DNA from: JBOGIG01 sp050742455
GTDB lineage: Bacteria > Actinomycetota > Acidimicrobiia > Acidimicrobiales > JBOGIG01
Reading direction: 5' to 3'
Length of the DNA: 23,845 nt
Assembly (NCBI GenBank): GCA_050742455.1
Contig: JBOGIG010000014.1
Location: 1 to 23,845 of the forward strand
The notes beneath the pieces were generated by a model, which saw only the letters and a list, made by a program, of their open reading frames with translations, ran no database searches and was not told the DNA's origin. This document shows positions 15,311 through 23,046 of this stretch, piece after piece. A program made the translations under genes and the position numbers. How positions within the stretch are numbered: the first letter of the stretch is position 1; each line of letters opens with the position of its first letter.

Positions 15311-17122
15311 TCAGTGACCGCGGCGATAACGGCGAGCGGACAAGGACCGCGGTGACCCCAAGGACGGTCGGGACCGCCGTGACCCCAGGGACCGTACGGA
15401 CCGCAGCACGGTCACCGTTCGCCGAGCCGGGAGGGTGGCTCGCCAGAACGTCGAGCCCCTGATCTCATCCAGCTGCTGCCTGTACTCATCGACGGCCGCA
15501 TCGCGCTCGGCCAGGTCGGCGGCCAGGCGCCCGATCAGCCCGTCTTCGGCCCGGGCCAGGTTCCAGGCGTTCCACATGGTGGCGAGCCGGCTGGCGCTGC
15601 CTGGTGGAACCAGCATCGGAGCCTGGTCCAGGCGCTGCAGGATGGAGGCCCGGGTCGTCTCCCAGACCGCGGTATCCACGCTGCCGAGCGAGCTCTCCTC
15701 GTCCTGCCAGCGATGGTAAACGCTGGTGACGTGGTTGGTGTCGTGCACGCCACAGGTGGTGGAGGCGGCGATGAGGAAGGCCCAGTCCTCCAACACGGCC
15801 AGGTTCTCGTCGAAGCGGATGCCGAGTGCCCGCACCGCCTCGGTAGGCACGGCGAACGAGCAGATCGGCGTGCGGTTGTGGTACAGGTGCTCGAAGGGAT
15901 CGAAGCGGTCGGTGTGGTTCATCTCCAGCCCGCTCAGGGTCACGTAGGCCAGCGTCTGGTCGCCCTCGCCGTTGCGGCGCACCGATCGGTCGGCGGTGAT
16001 GGACCGGATGACCTTCCCCGGAGCGACCCCGGCCCCTGCCTTGAAGCGCCCGGCCCAGTCGGCGGTTACCAGGTCGTCGTCGTCGAGGAAGGCCACGTAG
16101 CGACCCCGGGACTGGTCCAGGCCCACATTGAGCGGATGGCCACGGCCCCCCTCCGAGACCGGATGGACGTGGACCCGGCTCGCGAACTGAGGGGCGAACG
16201 TGGCCACCAGCGCCCTCACTGCCCCGATCAGCTCGGTGGAGTTGGTATGGACCAGGAGGCGCACCTCCAGATCTTCGTCCTGGGCGGCGAGGCAGGTCAG
16301 GGCCTCGGCCAGGTTCTCCATACGCTGGCCCTGGGTACGCACCAGCACGCTGAGAAAAGGGGCCGGGTCATCCGTCGGTCCCGGGCGCTGGGCCTTGGGC
16401 CGGCCGATGGGGCTGTAGATGCGGATGAACTGATTGATCGTCCCGGTATTGTCGATGCGCCCTCGAAGTTGCCACAGGTACTGGTGCAGGGGGGTGGCCT
16501 CGGCCAGGGCCGGATGATCGGGGGGGAAGTACTGATCAGAGTGATGGAGGCGGAAATCGTCCCGTCCCACCTCGATCCAGCCGCTGCGGGCGGTCAGATC
16601 GGCTAGGGCGGCCTCAGTGAAGAAGCGCAGGTGTGTCTCGTCCAGCAAGCCACTCGGTCGCATGTCCCATCGCCCCATGGCCAGTTTCACACCCACGTCG
16701 AAATGACCGGCGTGGGGCACGCTCAGGCCCAACAGCGGATGGCCGAGCACCAGAGCTGCCTGGCGCACCCCCTCCAGGGTGTCGGTGACGTCGGCCAGGT
16801 GCTCGAGAGCATCCATCATCAAGATGGCCGCAACCGCCCGGTCGGCCGCCACCTTGATCAACCATTCGGCCAGATCGGCGGTCATGCGCAGGTCGAAGTT
16901 GTGGGTTTCAAAGCCCCGGGTGGCCAGGTCTTGCATGCCGTCAGCGGCCAGGTCGATGCCCACGTAGGTGTAGCCCAGTTCGGACAGGGGTTCGGCCAGG
17001 GCCCCGAATCCACAGCCCAGGTCCAAAATGAGTCCGTCGGCCGGTCCCAGGCGTCGGAGTAATCCCACCATCCGGCCGTAGGGGCCATCCCAGGTGAACT
17101 GGTTGTGATATCGCTCGGCCAC
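15311..17122 (-). CDS. Methyltransferase - GT2 glycosyltransferase fusion
   Basis: A 603-residue two-domain cytoplasmic enzyme of surface-glycan synthesis. The N-terminal half is a class I SAM methyltransferase: LILDLGCGFG (31-40) binds SAM, and MMDALEHL and ETHLRFFT are typical of Methyltransf_23-like sugar or glycan methylases. The second half (about 255-500) is a GT2 domain (FLSVLVRTQG; the metal site FLDDDD near 340; GRGHPLNVGLDQSRG). The C-terminal tail is very basic and rich in Ser and Arg (SVRSLGSRRSRPSLGSP). The start is taken as the GTG at 17122, two bases after the stop of the upstream GT2 gene; a longer frame to 17227 would overlap that gene by about 100 bp and adds nothing conserved. 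It is the last gene of the glycan cluster. Confidence 0.88.
   Translation of the reverse strand: MAERYHNQFTWDGPYGRMVGLLRRLGPADGLILDLGCGFGALAEPLSELGYTYVGIDLAADGMQDLATRGFETHNFDLRMTADLAEWLIKVAADRAVAAILMMDALEHLADVTDTLEGVRQAALVLGHPLLGLSVPHAGHFDVGVKLAMGRWDMRPSGLLDETHLRFFTEAALADLTARSGWIEVGRDDFRLHHSDQYFPPDHPALAEATPLHQYLWQLRGRIDNTGTINQFIRIYSPIGRPKAQRPGPTDDPAPFLSVLVRTQGQRMENLAEALTCLAAQDEDLEVRLLVHTNSTELIGAVRALVATFAPQFASRVHVHPVSEGGRGHPLNVGLDQSRGRYVAFLDDDDLVTADWAGRFKAGAGVAPGKVIRSITADRSVRRNGEGDQTLAYVTLSGLEMNHTDRFDPFEHLYHNRTPICSFAVPTEAVRALGIRFDENLAVLEDWAFLIAASTTCGVHDTNHVTSVYHRWQDEESSLGSVDTAVWETTRASILQRLDQAPMLVPPGSASRLATMWNAWNLARAEDGLIGRLAADLAERDAAVDEYRQQLDEIRGSTFWRATLPARRTVTVLRSVRSLGSRRSRPSLGSPRSLSARRYRRGH
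15352..15405 (-). repeat. 27-bp imperfect direct repeat in the basic tail
   Basis: Two 27-bp units, 15352-15378 and 15379-15405, both starting GTGACCCCA on the plus strand, encode the repeated R/S/G-rich C-terminal tail of the methyltransferase-GT2 protein. Confidence 0.6.
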
Positions 17123-17124
17123 GA

Positions 17125-18069
17125 CTAAAACCGGTGCCGGGCGTACTCGCCGTCGATGAAGGTCGCCACGGATTCCCCATTGGCCAGGGGTTGGGGAAGG
17201 TTCTTGTCCCTGGTCCGTCGCCTCCACTCAGCCGCCGCCCGTTGGTGACCCTCGTCGGCGCTGGCATCGAGAGCGGCCAGGGTTGCGTCGGCCACGTCGG
17301 GGCGGCCGAACTTGGTGGCCAGGGCCAGGCGACCCAAGCCCCCGTAGTGCGACTCGGTCGCGGTGGCCGCCACCGTCCCTGCAGCCTCGATGCGCTTGTC
17401 GTGAAAGACCACGGCATCGGCGGCGTGAACGGTGCGTAGACCCAAGAGGCGGATTCTCCACGAGAAGTCCACGTCGTCGCAGTACAAGAAGAAGTTCTCC
17501 TCGTCGAAGCCGCCCAGGCGGCGGTAGGTATCGTTGCGGACCATGAGGCACGACCCGCTCACCCAGGTGGTGTCACCGGTGGCCGGGTCGTAGTCCTTGG
17601 GATGTTCCAGGGGGATCTGGCGGGCGTCACACGCTCCCACCGTCGGATCGCGAAATCGTGCCAGCATCCGAGGCAGGAGACGAGGGCTGGGGTAGGTGTC
17701 GGGGTTGAGGACCAGGATGTAATCCTCGGTGGCGCCCTCCGCCAGGGCATTGCTCCCCCCTGCCGATCCCCGGTTGGCGCCAAGGAACTTATAGGTGAGC
17801 GACGCAAGACCAGCGCTGCGGGCCAACTCATCGAGGGCCGCGGCGTCGGGTGGTGAGACGATCTCGGAGGCCGAGCAGTCGGCGAAGGCCAGGGTGACCG
17901 AGTCCACCCATCCCTCGGCGACGGCCAACCGGGCCGACGCGGCCAGCGCCGGCACCAGCTTCCACATTTCGGCCAGGGCTTGGTTATACAGGACCACCTG
18001 TACCCGCAAGCAGGAGGCCACTGCGCCTTGCGGTCCTGGATCGGTGTCGTTGAGGGTCGATACCATCAC
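17125..18069 (-). CDS. Family 2 glycosyltransferase, rhamnosyltransferase-like
   Basis: A 314-residue GT2 enzyme of the WbbL/rhamnosyl type, adding a sugar to a lipid-linked glycan in the cytoplasm. Motifs are VQVVLYNQA near the start, KFLGANRGSAGGSN, the metal-site variant LVLNPDT, the acceptor loop TWVSGSCLMVRNDTYRRLGGFDE and YCDDVDFSWR. The start is the GTG at 18069 (the next codon is ATG, also possible). A TATCGT -10 box lies six bases upstream, which fits a leaderless mRNA. The stop is two bases before the GTG of the downstream methyltransferase-GT2 gene, so the two form an operon. It lies after the lower-GC protease islet but belongs with the other sugar transferases. Confidence 0.92.
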   Translation of the reverse strand: MMVSTLNDTDPGPQGAVASCLRVQVVLYNQALAEMWKLVPALAASARLAVAEGWVDSVTLAFADCSASEIVSPPDAAALDELARSAGLASLTYKFLGANRGSAGGSNALAEGATEDYILVLNPDTYPSPRLLPRMLARFRDPTVGACDARQIPLEHPKDYDPATGDTTWVSGSCLMVRNDTYRRLGGFDEENFFLYCDDVDFSWRIRLLGLRTVHAADAVVFHDKRIEAAGTVAATATESHYGGLGRLALATKFGRPDVADATLAALDASADEGHQRAAAEWRRRTRDKNLPQPLANGESVATFIDGEYARHRF

Positions 18070-18246
18070 CGCTCAACGATACTTGGCGGGGCGCCTTAGC
18101 CGGGGAAGGTCCCGGCCCCGGCCCCGTCCCGGCAAAACGGGCCAATCCCGGCCCGCCCCCGGTTGAGGCGGCGGCCTGTTCTGAGGCCCCGGCCTGAGGC
18201 TTCTCATCCTTCGACCACACGGTGTCTTCGGGGTGCTTCGGGCAGT
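18070..18246 (-). other. Gap between islet protease and GT2 operon; weak terminator-like hairpin
   Basis: 177 bp rich in CCGG runs. On the minus strand GGGCC, six bases, GGCCC (18154-18139) followed by GTTTTG could act as a weak intrinsic terminator for the protease gene. A 78-codon frame crossing this gap is low-complexity and overlaps the GT2 gene, so it is not called. Confidence 0.3.
18076..18081 (-). promoter_or_regulatory. -10 box TATCGT for the GT2/methyltransferase operon
   Basis: On the minus strand TATCGT is followed by six bases and then the GTG at 18069, the classic spacing of leaderless actinobacterial transcripts. No -35 match is seen 17-18 bp upstream. It would let the two-gene operon be expressed separately from the upstream islet. 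Confidence 0.5.
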
Positions 18247-19200
18247 TTAGGAAGGGGCGAGGCCAGGGGGTGTGGCTGGCGGCGCCGGGCCCATCGGTAG
18301 CACGATCTGCGCCGCAGCCTGAACCTTGGCATATGTCCGAGACTTGTGGTTCTCGATGAGTTTCACGGCCGGTGTGAGCATTGCGGCGTGGTGAACCGAT
18401 AGCACAGCGTCCTGGAGTTCCTGGTTGGCCTCCAGATCCTCGATCGCGAGTCCCTGCTCTCGGGCCATCTCTCTTGGGATGCCCATCGAGTGTGACTGGT
18501 GCAATTCATAGCTGGCGAAGAACTCGGCGACCCTCTCTGCCTTGTCGCTGTCTCCCTTGAACATGTACGCGATCAACCACTCCGTGACCAGGCGTTTCGC
18601 GAGGTCCTCGGCCATGCGGCACTGCTCCAGCAGAGCCGGGCCGTACTGCTGGAGGATCGGGGCCCAGGCGGCGAGCGCCGCGGGGTCCGCTCTGCACTCC
18701 TGCTTTGCTCGCTCGAACTGCTCTAGGATTCCGCGCGCCGGGGCGGTCCAAGTGCCGGCTTGTAGCTGCGGATCGATGGGGCCGAGCTGCGAGTGCTTGC
18801 CCATGACGATCCGATCGCTAGCGAGGGCCAGCATCGTCGCAGCAGACATGGCTGCGAGAGGGACGAAGACCCTGATATCGCTGAACTTCTGGCGCAGGTA
18901 CCGAACGATGCTGGCGGTCGCTTCGGGGATGCCACCGGGACTGTGCAGGACGATGTCAAGATTCGGACCCGCTACTTCACGGCACACCTCCATGAAGCCC
19001 TGCATGTCCTCAAGGGTGATCATGGTCGCGGTACCGGGCGCCTGGCCAGACATCCAGTTTGTCCAGTACAGAAACACTGGTCGGCCGGTCAGTTCGTGCA
19101 GCTTGATTAGGTACTTTCGGCGGACGCCGTCGAAGTCCGGTGCGCCGGTCGGGGCAGCGGACTGTTGCAGTTCCCGGAGGATCTCCCCCCAGCTGGGCAC
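18247..19200 (-). CDS. SDH/SppA-like serine protease (ClpP-crotonase fold)
   Basis: A 317-residue protein of the serine dehydrogenase proteinase family (SDH_protease, related to SppA). Visible features are LDIVLHSPGG (81-90, oxyanion region), VFVPLAAMSAATMLALASDRIVMG (111-134) with probable nucleophile Ser119, and HSQLGPIDPQL (136-146), all typical of archaeal and bacterial members. It has no signal peptide or clear membrane helix, so it is probably cytoplasmic, and it carries a helical C-terminal half and a Pro/Ala tail. The start is the GTG at 19200, which directly abuts the TAG of the small gene upstream, implying coupling. GC is clearly lower than in its neighbours (34 of 60 in 18301-18360 by hand count, against 42 of 60 in 17821-17880), a sign of transfer. 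The substrate is unknown. Confidence 0.88.
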   Translation of the reverse strand: MPSWGEILRELQQSAAPTGAPDFDGVRRKYLIKLHELTGRPVFLYWTNWMSGQAPGTATMITLEDMQGFMEVCREVAGPNLDIVLHSPGGIPEATASIVRYLRQKFSDIRVFVPLAAMSAATMLALASDRIVMGKHSQLGPIDPQLQAGTWTAPARGILEQFERAKQECRADPAALAAWAPILQQYGPALLEQCRMAEDLAKRLVTEWLIAYMFKGDSDKAERVAEFFASYELHQSHSMGIPREMAREQGLAIEDLEANQELQDAVLSVHHAAMLTPAVKLIENHKSRTYAKVQAAAQIVLPMGPAPPATPPGLAPS

Positions 19201-19392
19201 CTACCGATTTCCGCCGGTGGCATACCCGAAGCCAGCGACACAGGGCATTACCGCTTGCGGCATCGCTTCATCGACGAGACTCTGCACCGCAAGGGCCGTC
19301 GCCACCCCGGGTAAATCACGGGCGAGGGTCATCAGCTCCTCGTGCTCGCGTGCAAAGTCCCGTGCTACCTCTGTCGTGCTCTTGGCGCTCAC
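19201..19392 (-). CDS. 63-residue small protein coupled to the SDH-like protease
   Basis: A short gene whose TAG (19203-19201) touches the GTG of the protease gene. The product begins MSAKSTTEVARDFAREHEEL and continues as an amphipathic helix-rich protein with a Gly/Ala-rich C-terminus (CVAGFGYATGG). There is no signal peptide and no family I recognise. The GTG at 19392 is preferred because a good promoter (-10 TATGGT) lies 7 bases upstream; the ATG at 19404 would add four residues but would overlap that -10. The tight link suggests that it partners or regulates the protease, for example as an adaptor or inhibitor; this is inference only. It shares the lower GC of the protease gene. Confidence 0.65.
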   Translation of the reverse strand: MSAKSTTEVARDFAREHEELMTLARDLPGVATALAVQSLVDEAMPQAVMPCVAGFGYATGGNR

Positions 19393-19399
19393 GAAATAA

Positions 19400-19429
19400 A
19401 CCATACGCCAAGCGAATGGGGACTGTAGA
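19400..19429 (-). promoter_or_regulatory. Promoter of the small-protein/protease islet
   Basis: On the minus strand TCTACA (19429-19424; 4 of 6 to TTGACA), an 18-bp spacer, and TATGGT (19405-19400; 4 of 6 to TATAAT). Seven bases later is the GTG at 19392. This is the best sigma70-like promoter match in the window and indicates that the islet is transcribed on its own. Confidence 0.5.
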
Positions 19430-19468
19430 CCCGCGTGCCTGAGGTGGTGGCCTCTGTGGCGGAGCTCG

Positions 19469-20581
19469 TCAGGCCAGTCCGAGGGCGGAGCGGACTCGCC
19501 CGACGAATCGATCCCGGTCGCCGAAGCGAGTCGTGGCCCAAGCCTTACCCTGGTCCTCGATCTGGCTCCCCCCACGTTCGGGCCGGCAAAGATCCACGGT
19601 GGCGCTGACCATCTCCGCCTTGGTGGCATATGCGCGGCTCCCGGCGCTTCGTGCATGGTCCCCAGCCGCCCCTTGATCGGGCACGACAATAGGCGTTCCG
19701 ATCATCAACGATTCCAAAGCCTCCCGGCCAAAATACGCCGGGGCCCTCAGGTCAACCATGACCCTGGCCCGGGCCATCAGCCGCCACAGATCGGTCCGGC
19801 CCCGCACCGGTGGTCCGGCACTCCACGTTTCCCCCTTTCCAATCATGGTGCCGCCGCCGCCCCCGCCCACGCCGCCCCCGCCCACGCCGCCCCCGCCCAC
19901 GCCGCCCCCGCCCACGCCGCCCCCGTCGACTGTGACGGTGACGGTGACGGCATCCCCCAGTTCATCTACCAATTGGTGATGGAGCCAATGGGCCACGGGC
20001 CAGCGCAGCCTGGTGTCGGGCCCGGCCCACGAGGCCAGGATCAGCACGTAGTCGGTCTCGTCGAGACCCAGCGGGGCGCTGGTCAGGGCCAGCGGATTTA
20101 CAGTCAGCGCCATGCCGACGTTGGCGATGCTGGGTCCGGCGGGCCCGGAGGTGGCCAGGTGGCGCATCTGGGTGGCCTCGGCCTGCGTGGTCACGACGAT
20201 GGTGGTGGGAGCATCCATCTTCCCAACTCTGGCGGTGGTGGATCCCGCTCCGATTGTCCCCGAAGGCGCCGGTCCGGCCCCGAGGATGAGGCGAGCACCC
20301 TGGGTGGACCAAGGAAGGGAGCCGGCTCCGAGCGGTAGCCACGCCCAAGTGACCGCCGGGGGCCGGAGCTGCGCCGATTCGTCATGGCCCGCGTGCGGTG
20401 GGTCGTCGGGGCGACCGACGCCATGGCGAATGTCGAATGCCCCGTCGGGCCCTTCCGGAGCCAGGCTGGGTTCGCGGACCAACACCGATCCCAGGCGTGG
20501 TCCTACGGCAGCGGCGATCTGGCGCAGGGCGAAGTGGCGCTCATCGCCGCCGTCGCCCCAAAGCCACGTCTCCAGCCCCAC
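19469..20581 (-). CDS. GT4-like glycosyltransferase with glycine-rich repeat insert
   Basis: A 370-residue protein with a GT-B-like plan. The N-terminal half ends near MDAPTTIVVTTQAEATQM. The C-terminal nucleotide-sugar half has DLWRLMARARVMVDLRAP followed by AYFGREALESLMIGTPIVVPDQG, the region of the usual E-x7-E motif; the second glutamate is present, but the first position is not a glutamate. Between the halves is a low-complexity (GGGGV)n stretch made by a 15-bp minisatellite. It lies inside the glycan cluster, with the coiled-coil gene 28 bp upstream. The GTG at 20581 is taken as start, although the frame is open further up. It likely adds a sugar to the same glycan as its neighbours. 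The insert raises the question of whether the gene is fully functional. Confidence 0.8.
   Translation of the reverse strand: MGLETWLWGDGGDERHFALRQIAAAVGPRLGSVLVREPSLAPEGPDGAFDIRHGVGRPDDPPHAGHDESAQLRPPAVTWAWLPLGAGSLPWSTQGARLILGAGPAPSGTIGAGSTTARVGKMDAPTTIVVTTQAEATQMRHLATSGPAGPSIANVGMALTVNPLALTSAPLGLDETDYVLILASWAGPDTRLRWPVAHWLHHQLVDELGDAVTVTVTVDGGGVGGGGVGGGGVGGGGVGGGGGGTMIGKGETWSAGPPVRGRTDLWRLMARARVMVDLRAPAYFGREALESLMIGTPIVVPDQGAAGDHARSAGSRAYATKAEMVSATVDLCRPERGGSQIEDQGKAWATTRFGDRDRFVGRVRSALGLA
19856..19930 (-). repeat. 15-bp minisatellite, five units, inside the GT4-like gene
   Basis: Plus-strand unit GCCGCCCCCGCCCAC occurs four times exactly (19856-19915), and a fifth copy is altered at its end (19916-19930). 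On the coding strand it reads as a glycine-valine repeat. Unit length is a multiple of three, so gain or loss changes linker length without frameshift. Confidence 0.95.
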
Positions 20582-20609
20582 CTCGCCGCCGTTCCCCGGC
20601 GACCTGGTG

Positions 20610-21119
20610 TCAGTCAGGGCGCCGGCTCGGATTCGATGCGGTCTTGTCCTGGTTGATCAGGCCATCGACGTAGGCCGACAGGTCGACCATCTGATCCAGG
20701 CTTTGCCGAGCCTGGACTTCCAGGGCCTTGGCCAGGGCGTCGCAACGCCGGGCGAGGGCATCGTTGAGTCGGATCATATGAGCCAGGATCTCCCGCTGCT
20801 CGTCCAGACGGGGCTTTAGGACCGCCATGACGGCCCGCTCCATCACGACCCGAGCCACCGATCGGGGCCCGCGGGCGGCGACGGGGGACTGGGACTCGGT
20901 CCGGGCCCACATGTCATGGAGACGGCCCAGGTCGGCGTTGTCGATCATGGGGCTCAGATCTCCGGCCCCGACCCCCTCGCCAACTCCGGCCCCGACCCCC
21001 TCGCCGCCTCCGGCGCCAGTGCCGGCGTTCCCGGGGCGAGAGGTCCCCAATCGACGGGGCGACCATCCTCCGATCAGGTCGTCGCCATGGCCTTGAAGGT
21101 CTCCAGGAATTCGCTCCAC
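20610..21119 (-). CDS. Coiled-coil protein of the glycan cluster
   Basis: A 169-residue protein I cannot name. The first 55 residues are low-complexity, with Gly/Ala/Glu/Val repeats (GAGVGEGVGAG) from an imperfect DNA repeat near 20960-21020. The rest is helical: LGRLHDMWARTE, then VARVVMERAVMAVLKPRLDEQ and REILAHMIRLNDALARRCDALAKALE, a long predicted coiled coil. Proteins with this layout (W-x-R then Q-x-x-x-N-x-A-x-x-x-x-x-x-L) often sit next to glycosyltransferases in glycan clusters and may organise the enzymes; that is inference. The GTG at 21119 has GAGGAGG four bases upstream but lies inside the 3' end of the upstream gene (46-bp overlap); a shorter start at the TTG at 21050 is possible. 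Confidence 0.7.
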   Translation of the reverse strand: MERIPGDLQGHGDDLIGGWSPRRLGTSRPGNAGTGAGGGEGVGAGVGEGVGAGDLSPMIDNADLGRLHDMWARTESQSPVAARGPRSVARVVMERAVMAVLKPRLDEQREILAHMIRLNDALARRCDALAKALEVQARQSLDQMVDLSAYVDGLINQDKTASNPSRRPD

Positions 21120-22846
21120 GTTGCCTCCTCATCGCCTTGGGGCACCGTAACGCATTGACCGAAGCGGCTCAGGTTCGGGTTGTAATAGGGGTCACCTTGG
21201 GTGACCATTTTCTCCCACCGGGCAAAGAAGCGGGCGACCTCGTGGCGCTCGTCGGAGTAGCCCCGAGACCGCGATTCGTGGTGGATCATCTCGACGACAG
21301 GGTCGTACAGGATGCGAAGGCCCCTCTGTCCGGCTCGCAGGCAGTAGTCGATGTCGTTGTACCCAAGGGCCAGCTCCTCGTCGAATCCTTTGAGGGCCTC
21401 AAAGGTCCCCCGGCTGGTGGCCAGGCACGCTCCCGTGGCGGCAGTGACCTCACGACACAGCACGGCCATGCCCCCGTACCCGGGGTCGGAACCGGGCAAA
21501 TCCCGCAGCACGTGGGTGGTCAATCCCAGGCCTATCACCACGCCGGCGTGCTGGAGGGATCCGTCGCCGTACAACAGTCTGGCCCCCACGGCGCCGATGT
21601 CGGGCCGCAGCGCCTGGGCCACTATTTGGCGGAGCCACGAAGGGGAGCGAGCTTCGATGTCGTTGTTCACGAACACGAACACATCTCCGTCGGCCCGGGC
21701 CACCGCGGCGTTGTTGATCGACGACCAGTTGAAGGCCCCCGGGACTGAGACGACACTCATCTTCGGGTGGTTGCCATAGCGCTCCAGCAGTGCCATGGTC
21801 TCGGGCTCGCGGCTGTCGTTGTCCACCAATAAGACCTCGAAGCTGTCGTGTCCCGGACTGGTCAACAGCGAGTCGACACAGCGGCGCAGCATCCTCGGCT
21901 GGTCCCGGAACGGGATGATGACGCTGGCTCGGGCCGGCCCTTGGGGTGCACGAACAACCCGCGCCGAGAACGGAATCGGCCCGAGGGCAACGGCGCCGCC
22001 GTCCTGGTCCGAGCGCTGTAGAGATCGCCTCACCGTCAATGCGGTCGGGTCGCCACCCGGGGCGGGACCCGGCCCGAGATCCAGGTTGCTGTGCAGGATC
22101 CGCGGGATGTGGGCCGTCTCGCCTGCGTGTCGGCCGGATGAGGGCCAGGCCCATGCGAGCAGGAGATCGTGGATTGGATCGGTGCCGGGCGCGGTCGTGA
22201 TGGCCCCGAGGTCCTTTGTTGCCTGGTTGCTCATCGCCAGGACCGGACCGATGTAATTGGTCGAGGTCAAGAACTCGGGCGACCATCCAGGAAGGAACCT
22301 CGGGTGACAGCGCAGTCCGTTGTCGTCGATCGTGTCGCTGTCCCAATACACCAGGTCCGGGTGATCCGAGGCGGTCATGCGAAGGGCCACCGTCTCCAGG
22401 GCATCTGGAATGAACCGGGTGGCAGGTAAGGCAAACAACACAACGGGACCCGCCGGGGTTCGACCAGGCTCCCCGACCGGACCAGGCTCCCCGACGGCGT
22501 GGGCCAGACCGACATTTAGGGCCGAGGCCGGCGATCCCGTCTCGCTCGACGGACGGGCCAGGGTCACCCTGGGTTCCCGATACTGCCATCGGATTCGTTC
22601 CCCAAGGCCCATGGTATGGCGGGCCTCGGCCGAGTTCGGACAGAGCACGGCGCGCCACCTGGGGTGGGTCTGATTTCGAAGTGAGGACACCACTCCTGCC
22701 AGAAGGTCGGCCTCCCCGGGGGCGAAGGCCACGACGATGCGAAACTCCAGCCGAGCCGCTTCCTCGGCATCCCCGCACGGTTGGGGTCGGAGTTGATGAT
22801 GCCAGGACGGATGACCAAGCCAGCGCCGGTATCTCTCGGTGTCCAT
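21074..22846 (-). CDS. Tandem-domain family 2 glycosyltransferase
   Basis: A 590-residue enzyme with two GT2 modules. The first is divergent and carries LVYWDSDTIDDNG and PRFLPGWSPEFLTSTNYIGP, the pattern seen in two-domain glycan polymerising or rhamnosyl transferases. The second is canonical: ASVIIPFRDQPRMLRRCVDS, VLLVDNDSRE, NWSSINNAAVARADGD, the metal site FVNNDIE, ATGACLATSRGTFEALKGFDE and GYNDIDYCLR. No membrane helix is seen. The ATG at 22846 is preferred, with GGAG five bases upstream; the frame is open to a TTG at 22957, but that stretch is poorly conserved-looking. It is the first gene of the minus-strand glycan cluster and its end overlaps the coiled-coil gene. It probably adds two sugars or extends a surface glycan. 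Confidence 0.9.
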   Translation of the reverse strand: MDTERYRRWLGHPSWHHQLRPQPCGDAEEAARLEFRIVVAFAPGEADLLAGVVSSLRNQTHPRWRAVLCPNSAEARHTMGLGERIRWQYREPRVTLARPSSETGSPASALNVGLAHAVGEPGPVGEPGRTPAGPVVLFALPATRFIPDALETVALRMTASDHPDLVYWDSDTIDDNGLRCHPRFLPGWSPEFLTSTNYIGPVLAMSNQATKDLGAITTAPGTDPIHDLLLAWAWPSSGRHAGETAHIPRILHSNLDLGPGPAPGGDPTALTVRRSLQRSDQDGGAVALGPIPFSARVVRAPQGPARASVIIPFRDQPRMLRRCVDSLLTSPGHDSFEVLLVDNDSREPETMALLERYGNHPKMSVVSVPGAFNWSSINNAAVARADGDVFVFVNNDIEARSPSWLRQIVAQALRPDIGAVGARLLYGDGSLQHAGVVIGLGLTTHVLRDLPGSDPGYGGMAVLCREVTAATGACLATSRGTFEALKGFDEELALGYNDIDYCLRAGQRGLRILYDPVVEMIHHESRSRGYSDERHEVARFFARWEKMVTQGDPYYNPNLSRFGQCVTVPQGDEEATWSEFLETFKAMATT

Positions 22847-22894
22847 CTCCACTCCAGGGTCACCCCCGGCGGGATTAGGCCGGAGCGCGCTCAG

Positions 22895-22907
22895 GGTATG
22901 CGATACC
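22895..22907. promoter_or_regulatory. Short inverted repeat in the divergent GT2/GNAT spacer
   Basis: GGTAT-GCG-ATACC is a perfect 5-bp inverted repeat with a 3-bp centre between divergent genes. It could be an operator, but it is short and single, so this is weak. Confidence 0.25.
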
Positions 22908-23015
22908 GGTTCGTGTGGGGCGGCTGAGCGGCCAAGACGGCGCAAAGGCGTAGACAATGGCCAAAATGCTCGCAGTTGTGGCCCACCCGGTCAAGGCCCC
23001 TGCGGGCAGAGCCGG

Positions 23016-23021
23016 TAACAT
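23016..23021 (+). promoter_or_regulatory. -10 box TAACAT upstream of the GNAT gene
   Basis: TAACAT matches TANNNT. Transcription would start near 23028-23030, at the ATG of a six-codon mini-ORF (23030-23050) whose TGA overlaps the ATG of the GNAT gene at 23047. No -35 match is seen. Confidence 0.3.
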
Positions 23022-23046
23022 CGCCGACGATGACCGACGCAAGGCC

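Noticed and set aside
17123..17227. Longer start for the methyltransferase-GT2 gene
   Set aside because: It would overlap the upstream GT2 gene by about 100 bp and adds no conserved sequence. The GTG at 17122 fits tight operon spacing.
17984..18220. 78-codon frame across the gap before the GT2 gene
   Set aside because: It is low-complexity, overlaps the GT2 coding region in another frame, and has no ribosome site or family match.
19856..19930. Regular repeats considered as a CRISPR array
   Set aside because: The 15-bp units are directly adjacent without spacers and lie in frame inside a coding region. They are a minisatellite.
21450..22778. 442-codon open frame on the minus strand
   Set aside because: It is a shifted frame of the tandem GT2 gene. 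It is Arg/Pro/Gly-rich and lacks any motif, while the other frame shows full GT2 motifs.
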